A stretch of 5,453 nucleotides of DNA from Cytophagales bacterium (GTDB taxonomy: Bacteria > Bacteroidota > Bacteroidia > Cytophagales > UBA9547). The stretch is taken from positions 1-5,453 of the forward strand of contig JANYCH010000296.1 of NCBI GenBank assembly GCA_025360395.1. Reading direction: 5' to 3'. The notes under the pieces are model-generated. The model saw only the letters and a list, made by a program, of their open reading frames with translations, had not been told where the DNA came from and did no database searches. Positions 1 through 5,453 of this stretch are shown piece by piece (the first letter of the stretch is position 1; the number at the start of each line of letters is the position of its first letter). The translations under genes were made by a program, and so were the position numbers.

Positions 1-74
1 AGGAGCAAAGCACGGTTAGATCCAGATAAGTTAACGAGCTTCTTTTGAAAATTCTTTAATATCTTTTCAAACAT
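1..74 (-). CDS. N-terminal fragment of a probable DUF4011-type helicase/AAA protein (runs off left edge)
   Basis: Reading the minus strand from the ATG at 74-72 gives 24 open codons beginning MFEKILKNFQKKLVNL and continuing SGSNRALL, then the window ends in a CT dinucleotide that can only begin another Leu codon. The amphipathic start followed by a (K/R)LxNLSxxNRxLLL motif resembles, from memory, the N-terminus of large Bacteroidota superfamily 1 helicase-like proteins carrying DUF4011, where a similar L-(T/N)-L-S-x-x-N-R-x-L motif opens the protein. An AAGGA lies 12 bases upstream of the ATG, farther than usual for a ribosome site. The gene follows the floA terminator on the same strand, so it is probably its own transcription unit. 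That this is a gene start is fairly likely. The family name is tentative because nearly all of the protein, including any Walker motifs, is outside the window. Confidence 0.55.
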   Translation of the reverse strand, partial: MFEKILKNFQKKLVNLSGSNRALL

Positions 75-117
75 AAGTAAATATAATCCTTAATATATTC
101 TGTTCCTGAACTCCCTT

Positions 118-151
118 AAAAACAAAAAGTGATGCTATTAACATCACTTTT
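118..151 (-). terminator. Rho-independent terminator after floA
   Basis: A perfect 10-bp inverted repeat (AAAAGTGATG at 125-134, CATCACTTTT at 142-151) encloses a 7-base loop. Read on the minus strand, the hairpin starts 22 bases past the floA stop and is followed by TTTTTGTTTTT (128-118), a good U-tract. On the plus strand only TTTT lies in the stem itself and is followed by CAAATTC, so termination is mainly leftward. It separates the floA operon from the partial gene at the left edge. Confidence 0.85.
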
Positions 152-173
152 CAAATTCTAATCCGGAAAACAA

Positions 174-1148
174 TTACATTACAGGTGGTTCATTTCCACC
201 GGCAATGCTTTCTCTCATACTGGTATCGGCCTGGGTATTTTTCATTTTGTAATAATCCATCACACCAAGATTGCCCTTCCTGAAAGCTTCAGCCATTGCC
301 AATGGAACTTCTGCTTCGGCTTCAATTACTTTTGCCCTTGCTTCCTGTGCTTTTGCCCTCATTTCCTGTTCGAGAGCAACAGCCATAGCCCGTCTTTCTT
401 CTGCTTTTGCTTCAGCTACTTTTAAATCGGCATTAGCCTGATCTATTTGCAATTTTGCTCCAATATTCATTCCTACATCTACATCAGCAATGTCTATTGA
501 AAGGATTTCAAATTTAGTCCCTGCGTCCAGGCCCTTTGCCAAAACAAGCTTAGATATGTTATCAGGATTAGCAAGCACTTCTCTATGAGATTTAGATGAT
601 CCTATAGAAGTTACAATACCCTCTCCTACTCTAGCCAAAATGGTTTCCTCACCAGCACCTCCAACCAATTGTGCAATATTGGCACGCAAGGTAACTCTTG
701 CCTTGGCTATCAATTGTATACCATCCTGTGCCACTGCTGCAACATTTGGAGTATTAATCACCTGAGGATTAACCGAAGTTTGTACGGCTTCAAAAACGTC
801 CCTTCCTGCAAGATCAATTGCAGTTGCTTGTTTGAATGTTAATGGAATATTTGCCTTGTCAGCTGAAATCAAGGCTTTAATTACATTTCCAACATTTCCG
901 CCCGCAAGAAAATGTGTTTCCAATTCTTCAACAGTAAGATTTAGTCCGGCTTTGGTAGAAGTAATCATACTTTCCACTATCAGACGCGGAGGAACCTTTC
1001 TTATACGCATAAATACCAGGTTGAACAAACCAATTTTTACTCCTGAGAACAACGCGGTGACCCATAATCCTATTGGAACAAAATAGAAAAATAACCAAAG
1101 GGCAATGAATCCAAAAAATACTGCAAACAAAATAAATACCATATTCAT
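174..1148 (-). CDS. floA: Flotillin-like protein FloA
   Basis: FloA (YqfA family, formerly UPF0365) is a bacterial flotillin that oligomerises at the cytoplasmic membrane and organises functional membrane microdomains. The 324 residues match the family's usual length of about 330. Residues 4-24 and about 26-46 form the N-terminal membrane hairpin. Conserved FloA stretches follow: MRIRKVPPRLIVES (47-60), AGLNLTVEELETHFLAGGNV (67-86), a PHB/SPFH-like core to about 225 including GGAGEETILARVGEGIV (163-179), then an Ala/Glu/Lys-rich helix with EA repeats (239-285), the typical flotillin coiled coil, and a FRKGNLGVMDYYKMKN block (289-304). It is the last gene of the operon, starting 3 bases after the nfeD stop. 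A second ATG two codons in (Met3) is an alternative start. No Shine-Dalgarno sequence is visible. NfeD next door is the family's usual partner, which supports the call strongly. Confidence 0.96.
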   Translation of the reverse strand: MNMVFILFAVFFGFIALWLFFYFVPIGLWVTALFSGVKIGLFNLVFMRIRKVPPRLIVESMITSTKAGLNLTVEELETHFLAGGNVGNVIKALISADKANIPLTFKQATAIDLAGRDVFEAVQTSVNPQVINTPNVAAVAQDGIQLIAKARVTLRANIAQLVGGAGEETILARVGEGIVTSIGSSKSHREVLANPDNISKLVLAKGLDAGTKFEILSIDIADVDVGMNIGAKLQIDQANADLKVAEAKAEERRAMAVALEQEMRAKAQEARAKVIEAEAEVPLAMAEAFRKGNLGVMDYYKMKNTQADTSMRESIAGGNEPPVM

Positions 1149-1151
1149 AAT

Positions 1152-1625
1152 CTAAACATTAAGTGGTTCAACAAATATTTTATTGTGGTTGATTTTTACA
1201 ATCTTAACCAATGTAGCGGTATTTATCCAATTGCTAACTGAAGTAACTTCAAATATTCCAATGTTAAATTCAGCCTTGCCAACTGGTTTTATATCGGATA
1301 CGGTTTTACCTTCCATTCCGATTTTAATTTCGATAATCAGGCCATCATTTACTTTAGATGTATTCACATTTTTATTAGCAAAGTGCATCCACATCTGTGA
1401 ACGGAACGAAAAATATATAGCCAGCACAAAAACACAAATTGTTCCTATAAGCACATAATGACCTTTTGCACTGCCAAAAATATTATAAGAGGAGAATATA
1501 GCAGTTATGGCAAAGGCAAAACCAAATAATCCAACAATTGTAGTCCCTGGAATAAAAAGGACTTCAACAATGATGAACAACAATCCAGCGAACAACAATG
1601 ATAAAATCAATATCCAATCCCACAT
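1152..1625 (-). CDS. Short NfeD-family membrane protein (no protease domain)
   Basis: NfeD proteins are membrane partners of SPFH/flotillin proteins. They combine transmembrane helices with a C-terminal soluble OB-fold. Here residues 4-24, 29-46 and 55-74 are three hydrophobic helices, with the family's acidic-residue-then-proline signature EVLFIPGTTIVGLFG at 21-35. The OB-fold occupies about 100-157: GMEGKTVSDIKPVGKAEF (103-120), then GIFEVTSVSNWI (123-134) and TLVKIVKINHNKIFVEP (138-154), the canonical G-x-x-G-x-(A/T)-x-(T/S)-D-(L/I)-x-P-x-G-K pattern. At 157 residues it is the short form lacking the N-terminal ClpP-class serine protease domain found in long NfeD. It lies between the exported coiled-coil gene (4-base gap) and floA (3-base gap). 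Co-translation with floA is likely. The stop codon is TAG, and there is no Shine-Dalgarno sequence. I leave the symbol blank because nfeD subtype naming is not settled. Confidence 0.93.
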   Translation of the reverse strand: MWDWILILSLLFAGLLFIIVEVLFIPGTTIVGLFGFAFAITAIFSSYNIFGSAKGHYVLIGTICVFVLAIYFSFRSQMWMHFANKNVNTSKVNDGLIIEIKIGMEGKTVSDIKPVGKAEFNIGIFEVTSVSNWINTATLVKIVKINHNKIFVEPLNV

Positions 1626-1629
1626 AATC

Positions 1630-2328
1630 TTATTTTATTTGAGCCATCTTGGTTTTTACCGACTCTACAGCTTTTTTCATCTTAATTGTTTCCAATGAAT
1701 CTTGTTTTTGCTCCAGCTTGTTCATTTCGAGATCCTTTACTAATTGAATAGAATCCATTTTTGTCTCTTTCAATTTTTCAAGCAATTCCTTTTTATCATC
1801 TTTATTTCGCTGTATTTTATTTCTTATTTTCAATTCTGCAGAAACTGTACGTTCATATTCTCTTGTGCTTTTTGCAAGAACCTTTTCAGCTTCTTCCACC
1901 TGAATTAAATAATCTGAACGGTAAATATCAACGGCAAACTGATACAAAATCTGCTCTAGTTGGTCTGCTTTAGGATGCTTTTTTGTAATAAACTCAGTGC
2001 CAAGGTCGATCGCCATCCAAACTTCCACACCTTGCTTTGCCTTTTCTGTTACTTTGGAATAAATCCTAACCGGCTGACCCGAAATATTTGGCACTACAGC
2101 TTCAGTTACGATATATTCATTTTGTCTAGAATCCACCTTCCCAAATTCTTTTAATTTTTTTGACCAGGCTTTGTCGACAAAAGGTTCTTCCAGCAGGATA
2201 AGTACGGCGAAACCCTTCCTTTGAAGTTTTTCTAGCTTTTCTTCTTTTTCGTAAACCTTAATAATGGGTAAACTTCCCTGAAAAGAAAATAATGTAAGCA
2301 CACAAAAACCCAGAAATAATTTTTTCAT
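1630..2328 (-). CDS. Exported coiled-coil protein of unknown function, first gene of the nfeD-floA operon
   Basis: I do not recognise a named family. Residues 1 to about 18 form a Sec-type signal peptide (MKK, then a hydrophobic stretch ending FSFQG). Cys9 lies within LGFC, which is not a proper lipobox, so a lipoprotein is unlikely. A small globular part follows (about 20-135), with RKGFAVLILLEEPFVDKAW (37-55), KKLKEFGKV (57-65), a beta-rich middle (72-94) and VWMAIDLGTEF (103-113). From about 139 to 228 the protein is a long Lys/Glu/Gln-rich, Cys- and Pro-free helix with heptad-like Leu/Ile/Val spacing, so a coiled coil. Predicted location is the periplasm or the outer face of the inner membrane. 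Its stop is 4 bases from the nfeD start, which places it firmly in the flotillin operon and suggests a periplasmic role linked to FloA/NfeD domains. That role is inference from context only. The start is supported by the signal peptide. Confidence 0.85.
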   Translation of the reverse strand: MKKLFLGFCVLTLFSFQGSLPIIKVYEKEEKLEKLQRKGFAVLILLEEPFVDKAWSKKLKEFGKVDSRQNEYIVTEAVVPNISGQPVRIYSKVTEKAKQGVEVWMAIDLGTEFITKKHPKADQLEQILYQFAVDIYRSDYLIQVEEAEKVLAKSTREYERTVSAELKIRNKIQRNKDDKKELLEKLKETKMDSIQLVKDLEMNKLEQKQDSLETIKMKKAVESVKTKMAQIK

Positions 2329-2402
2329 GCAAAAAGTAGAGTTTAATTATCCGAAATATCAATAAAATAAGGCAATAATTAATCAGCCATAAATGTAAGA
2401 TA

Positions 2403-3071
2403 TTAGCCAAAAGTCCTTTTAACTATCCAACCAATTCCTGCAAAACTAAGAACAGCAAGAAAAATAGCAATCCATAATGTATAATCCGATTTAAGGTCGT
2501 CAACAGAATTAATACTTATGAAATTTCTACCTACATAAACAGCAAAAACTGTTCTTGGCACCATCCCAATCATACTTCCAAACATATACTTGCCAAAAGG
2601 AAACCTTACAATAGCAAACACCGCGTTTAATACTGCAAACGGCAATGCAGGTGATAATCTGCACAAAGCAGCAATCCATAACCCTGAATTTTCTAATTTC
2701 TTTTTAAAGGAAATTATATCATACTTCTCCTGGAAAAACTCTACCAATTTCCCATTGTCTATCCAGCCACATATAGCATAACCCAATGCACAGGCAATTG
2801 TATAGGAGAACAAGAGAAGAGGCAAAGCCATCCATCCAAGAACATATCCAAGAAGCAATGAATATACGGTAGTAGGTATAAAACCTATCGCCAGGACCAT
2901 GGCTGAAAGTAAATTGAAAGCCAATAAAAGCACTAATGGAAAGCTTCTTATTTCATCAACATTATGAATAACTATACCTGATACAATACTTCCCATTAGA
3001 GAAGGCATTATACCAAAATATATAATTATAAAAAAAGACCTCTTATTGCGTAACCAAAGACTTTTCAACAT
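2403..3071 (-). CDS. TVP38/TMEM64-family (VTT domain, DedA-like) membrane protein
   Basis: This 222-residue integral membrane protein carries a VTT (SNARE-associated Golgi/DedA superfamily) domain. Hydrophobic segments lie at about 13-35, 44-64, 66-100 (with re-entrant character), 132-155, 163-181 and 198-216. The family's first signature is PTTVYSLLLGYVLGW (66-80), the F/L-x-x-L-x-G-x-x-x-G region. The second is LCRLSPALPFAVLN (136-149), followed by GKYMFGSMIGMVPRTVFAVY (160-179) and VG (180-181), matching the R-x-S-P-x-x-P-F-x-x-x-N ... G-x-x-x-G-x-x-P-x-T pattern of TVP38 proteins. Relatives act in lipid scrambling or undecaprenyl-phosphate/lipid flipping and envelope homeostasis, but substrate cannot be read from sequence. 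The start at 3071 gives a short basic N-terminus (MLKSLWLRNKR), consistent with a cytoplasmic N-terminus. It is divergent from the 516-residue gene (109 bases apart) and 74 bases upstream of the flotillin operon on the same strand, with no clear terminator between. Confidence 0.9.
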   Translation of the reverse strand: MLKSLWLRNKRSFFIIIYFGIMPSLMGSIVSGIVIHNVDEIRSFPLVLLLAFNLLSAMVLAIGFIPTTVYSLLLGYVLGWMALPLLLFSYTIACALGYAICGWIDNGKLVEFFQEKYDIISFKKKLENSGLWIAALCRLSPALPFAVLNAVFAIVRFPFGKYMFGSMIGMVPRTVFAVYVGRNFISINSVDDLKSDYTLWIAIFLAVLSFAGIGWIVKRTFG

Positions 3072-3133
3072 TTGGCAAATTAAAAACCTTTTGTGTAATT
3101 ATAATTTTTAACCTTTAGTATCCGTTACATTAT

Positions 3134-3141
3134 TAATTTTG
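3134..3141 (+). promoter_or_regulatory. Bacteroidota -7 promoter box for the 516-residue gene
   Basis: TAATTTTG is an exact match to the Bacteroidota primary sigma -7 consensus TAnnTTTG. It lies 39 bases before the ATG at 3181, which implies a leader of roughly 30-35 bases. No clean TTG -33 element is seen at the expected distance. The nearest candidate is a TTT at 3114-3116, 17 bases upstream. No Shine-Dalgarno sequence is present in the AT-rich leader, as is normal for the phylum. Confidence 0.55.
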
Positions 3142-3180
3142 ATCCAGTTTTAACCTCAACAGTTAAATAAAAATTACTAA

Positions 3181-4731
3181 ATGAAATTCTTCACTTTTCT
3201 TTTTGCCTTTTGTCTTGCTTTTAACTTAACTCAAGCCCAAACAGACAGTCTGATATACAGAAGCTATAACTTATCAAAAATCACTGATTCGATTAATTTA
3301 AAAGCCAAAGGATATTATTTACTAAAAATCAATGATTTAAGAATTAATAAAAAGAATTTAGGATCATTAAAAGTAAGGTCATTAAAACAAACAGTAACAA
3401 CTGAAGACAGTCTGCAAGTTTATTTCCAACATGTTTTCTACCCTCGCTCACCTTTAGATTCCAATTTAAAACCGATAATAATCAACATTGAAAAACTAAG
3501 GACATTTGCCTCAACTAATGGAAATATAGATCAGGCCGAATTGTATATAAAATTAAATGTTCAAACCATACAGAACAACAATCTTCAAATTATTCATGAT
3601 TTTGAAAGAACATTCAATTACCAGAAAATATCAAGGCCGGAATTTCTTAAAAGCTTTATTTTTAACTCCCTTTCAATATCACTGGCCACAATGCCTGCAT
3701 TTATTAAAACAATAAGAAATAAACCATTAAATACGCCAAAGTCCATTACCACTACTACACCACAAAATATTTATATTATTCCATATCCTGCTTCGCTTAA
3801 ATTTTCAAATCCTGAATTCTATATCGCAAAAGTTAAAGATCACAGGCTTAATAAAAGCAATGAAGGAAATGTATACCAAGGTTATTTCAATAGAAACGCC
3901 ATTGCAAAATTAGACTCAGGATTGGAAAAATACCTCTTAACTGCGTTGTCAACAGATTCTCAAATTAACAAAAAACCTGCGACCATGCATGTTTATGATT
4001 TCAAGTGCCAAGAGAATCTTAGCAACATGAATGAAAACGCAGTATTTTCATTAAGAGCAAACATTACGATAGATAGCCTTGAAAAACAATATATTATTCA
4101 CAAAAGCATTGTTAAAACAGATACTTTCTTAGATGCTGATATTACTAAGTTTTGGCCACAAATTATTAGTCAAGGTTTTAATAAATTCTTAATAAACTTT
4201 CCTTCTGAAAAAACGAGAATTCCTTTAGACACCACAAAACATAGTCTATCGGAGGAAATTGTTATTAAAAAAACCTTAAAAAGAAATTATTATTATCAGG
4301 ATGATGAAATTAAAAAATTAAGTGAATTCAATTACATTTTTTCGAAATCAAAAGACGATTCTCTTAAATTAATTTACAACAGAGGTAAAATACTAACCCG
4401 TACTGGACGATCATTCATGGGAATTGGGGCCGTAATGTTTGTAATACCCTTACTGGATTTCATGAGATATGAAAACCCAAGTCTGAAAAACTGGTACAAT
4501 GATGAAAAGGCTAATATAAATGGATTTGGAAAGAAAACTTTAGTTCAAGGTAGCATAGCAATCTTTGCTTCGGGTCTTCTTTTAAAATGGATAGGAAAGA
4601 GTCTTATAACAAAGGCTGTTTCCAGACATAACAAAGCAGCCTTCGAAAGACTTAGTTTTAATATACACTCTGGCCTTAATAATTCAGGCTATACTTTTAA
4701 CCTCGGAATTATGCTTGGACAGGCAAAATAA
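3181..4731 (+). CDS. Exported protein of unknown function with an internal tandem domain duplication
   Basis: I do not recognise this 516-residue protein. Residues 1-19 are a Sec signal peptide with likely cleavage at TQA|QT. Two copies of a domain follow, about 45-172 and 212-341, aligned without gaps at an offset of 168: YLLKINDLRINKKNLG (46-61) against YIAKVKDHRLNKSNEG (214-229), Pro98 against Pro266, and A119...IIH137-139 against A287...IIH305-307. The shared motif Y-x2-K-(I/V)-x-D-x-R-(I/L)-N-K-x-N-x-G and the overall layout recall YajG-like periplasmic lipoprotein domains, though this is a weak structural guess. After a polar linker, hydrophobic segments at 412-427 and 456-470 suggest membrane association, and the end (LSFNIHSGL, NSGYTFNLGIML) looks like paired beta strands. 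Location is therefore probably the periplasm or envelope. The gene is AT-rich, monocistronic, divergent from the VTT gene and convergent with the ComA gene. The start is supported by the signal peptide and the promoter box 39 bases upstream. Confidence 0.85.
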   Translation: MKFFTFLFAFCLAFNLTQAQTDSLIYRSYNLSKITDSINLKAKGYYLLKINDLRINKKNLGSLKVRSLKQTVTTEDSLQVYFQHVFYPRSPLDSNLKPIIINIEKLRTFASTNGNIDQAELYIKLNVQTIQNNNLQIIHDFERTFNYQKISRPEFLKSFIFNSLSISLATMPAFIKTIRNKPLNTPKSITTTTPQNIYIIPYPASLKFSNPEFYIAKVKDHRLNKSNEGNVYQGYFNRNAIAKLDSGLEKYLLTALSTDSQINKKPATMHVYDFKCQENLSNMNENAVFSLRANITIDSLEKQYIIHKSIVKTDTFLDADITKFWPQIISQGFNKFLINFPSEKTRIPLDTTKHSLSEEIVIKKTLKRNYYYQDDEIKKLSEFNYIFSKSKDDSLKLIYNRGKILTRTGRSFMGIGAVMFVIPLLDFMRYENPSLKNWYNDEKANINGFGKKTLVQGSIAIFASGLLLKWIGKSLITKAVSRHNKAAFERLSFNIHSGLNNSGYTFNLGIMLGQAK

Positions 4732-4741
4732 TATTATGCCT
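4721..4741 (+). terminator. Possible weak terminator hairpin spanning both convergent stop codons
   Basis: AGGCA (4721-4725) pairs with TGCCT (4737-4741). After one A-A mismatch, three more pairs (4727-4729 with 4733-4735) can form, leaving a 3-base loop. The hairpin covers the stop codons of both convergent genes, and on the plus strand it runs into TTTACTTTGA, a poor U-tract. On the minus strand no U-tract follows. It may end the rightward transcript, but it is much weaker than the floA terminator. Confidence 0.3.
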
Positions 4742-5453
4742 TTACTTTGATATCATTTCCGAGGAAATGCAGAAATGTATCACCTCTTAATCCCAATCTT
4801 ATAGTTTCAAGAGGAATAACTTCATTGGGGGAAATATTTCCAAGATTAACGTTTGCACCAAGCAGTTTTACAAACCAAACTTGTTGTGATTTTTGTGGTG
4901 CTTCCCAAATAATGCTTTCATTTGGTATTTGAGTTAATATTTCTTCTACCAGACCTGAACGTACTTCACCAGTTGAGCGAAATAAACCTACATTGCCGCC
5001 TTCCCTTGCTTCGCCAATAACTTTCCAGGCACCTGCCTCTAATTCTGCTTTCATTAAAGCAATCCACTTGTAAGGAGGAATTATTTTTTGATCATCTTTT
5101 GAGCCCACTTCTGATAGAACTGTGAAATTTTTGGCTAGTTTCCTTATGTACTCACATTTCTCATCGTGAGGGAGTTCTATTGAACCATCAGAAACTTCAA
5201 CATATTCAATACCATATTGATTAAGCGTCTTCAGGTATTCCTCAAATTGGCCCCTGATAATAAAAGCTTCAAACAATGTTCCACCCAGGTACAAAGGGAT
5301 TCCAGCATCTTTGTATAATTTTATTTTCTCCTTTAGCTTAGAAGTTAAATAAGAAGTACACCAACCAAGTTTAACTATATCAATATAATCACTGCTAACA
5401 TCAAGGAAGTCTTCAACTTGTCTAAAACTTAAACCTTTGTCCATGGCCATAGT
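4734..5453 (-). CDS. comA: Phosphosulfolactate synthase, ComA family (N-terminus beyond right edge)
   Basis: ComA joins sulfite to phosphoenolpyruvate to give (2R)-phospho-3-sulfolactate, the first step of one coenzyme M route in methanogens. Bacterial relatives such as Bacillus YitD make sulfolactate. Counting from the Met at 5450, family blocks of the TIM-barrel are present: MDKGLSFRQVEDFL (3-16), IDIVKLGWCTSYL (23-35), YLGGTLFEAF (54-63), YVEVSDGSIELP (83-94), VLSEVGSKD (111-119), WKVIGEAREGGNVGL (142-156), IIWEAPQKSQQVWFVKLLGA (180-199), NVNLGNI (200-206) and LGLRGDTF (219-226). The frame stays open through codon ACT (Thr) to the edge. Family members normally have roughly 15-25 residues ending in a G-(L/x)-T-M-(V/x)-D-K-G join before this point, so that Met is internal and the gene is partial. 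It is convergent with the 516-residue gene, 2 bases apart. The product in a Bacteroidota host is uncertain: sulfolactate or another sulfonate precursor. Confidence 0.92.
   Translation of the reverse strand, partial: TMAMDKGLSFRQVEDFLDVSSDYIDIVKLGWCTSYLTSKLKEKIKLYKDAGIPLYLGGTLFEAFIIRGQFEEYLKTLNQYGIEYVEVSDGSIELPHDEKCEYIRKLAKNFTVLSEVGSKDDQKIIPPYKWIALMKAELEAGAWKVIGEAREGGNVGLFRSTGEVRSGLVEEILTQIPNESIIWEAPQKSQQVWFVKLLGANVNLGNISPNEVIPLETIRLGLRGDTFLHFLGNDIKVKA

Noticed and set aside
832..1086. Plus-strand open frame opposite floA (84 codons)
   Set aside because: It lies wholly antisense to a confidently identified floA and its translation has no recognisable domain; it is a shadow frame.
1183..1973. 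Several plus-strand open frames opposite nfeD and the exported coiled-coil gene
   Set aside because: Their hydrophobic or low-complexity translations mirror the coding strand composition, and no promoter or family signal supports them.
1630..2328. Lipoprotein assignment for the exported coiled-coil protein because of Cys9
   Set aside because: The residues before Cys9 (LGF) do not fit a lipobox, which needs a small residue at -1, and the Cys is in the middle of the hydrophobic core.
2371..2388. GGC...GCC-flanked AT-rich segment as a terminator after the VTT gene
   Set aside because: Only the outer three bases pair; the interior does not form a stem and no U-tract follows.
2329..2402. Promoter-like TTGCC ... 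TATTTCGG on the minus strand before the exported coiled-coil gene
   Set aside because: The -7 part matches TAnnTTTG poorly and the spacing to TTG is short; in such AT-rich DNA this is expected by chance.
3076..3083. Minus-strand TTAATTTG as a -7 box for the VTT gene
   Set aside because: It differs from TAnnTTTG at one position and ends only 4 bases before the ATG, too close to leave a usable transcription start upstream of the start codon.

Overview
The window is AT-rich with compact genes, ATG starts, almost no Shine-Dalgarno sequences and one exact TAnnTTTG -7 promoter box. Together with short NfeD, FloA, a VTT-domain membrane protein and a bacterial ComA-like phosphosulfolactate synthase, this points to a chromosomal segment of a Bacteroidota bacterium (Cytophagia/Sphingobacteriia/Chitinophagia-like; the exact group cannot be read from the sequence). 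I see no rRNA, tRNA, CRISPR array, insertion sequence or phage gene, and no gene-free stretch longer than 300 bases.

Layout, left to right. (1) Bases 1-74, minus strand: the first 24 codons of a gene that runs off the left edge, resembling the N-terminus of DUF4011-type helicase/AAA proteins. (2) A strong hairpin terminator at about 118-151 closes the next transcript. (3) Bases 174-2328, minus strand: a tight three-gene operon transcribed in the order exported coiled-coil protein, short NfeD, FloA (gaps of 4 and 3 bases). (4) Bases 2403-3071, minus strand: a TVP38/TMEM64 (VTT/DedA-like) membrane protein 74 bases upstream of that operon with no obvious terminator between, so it may feed the same transcript. 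(5) A 109-base divergent intergenic region holding a -7 box for the rightward gene. (6) Bases 3181-4731, plus strand: an unrecognised 516-residue exported protein containing an internal tandem duplication (residues about 45-172 and 212-341) whose motifs stay in register at a 168-residue offset, followed by two hydrophobic segments and a beta-like C-terminus. (7) Bases 4734-5453, minus strand: ComA-like phosphosulfolactate synthase, convergent with the previous gene (2 bases between stop codons), its N-terminus cut off by the right edge.

Functionally, the centre is about the cell envelope. FloA and NfeD are the classic bacterial flotillin pair that organises membrane domains. The exported coiled-coil protein encoded first in the same operon is the best candidate for an undescribed partner. 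The VTT protein is a likely lipid scramblase/flippase-type membrane protein. The 516-residue protein looks envelope-associated but has no assignable function. I found no complete, clearly novel system. The most interesting leads are the exported FloA/NfeD operon partner and the duplicated-domain protein.
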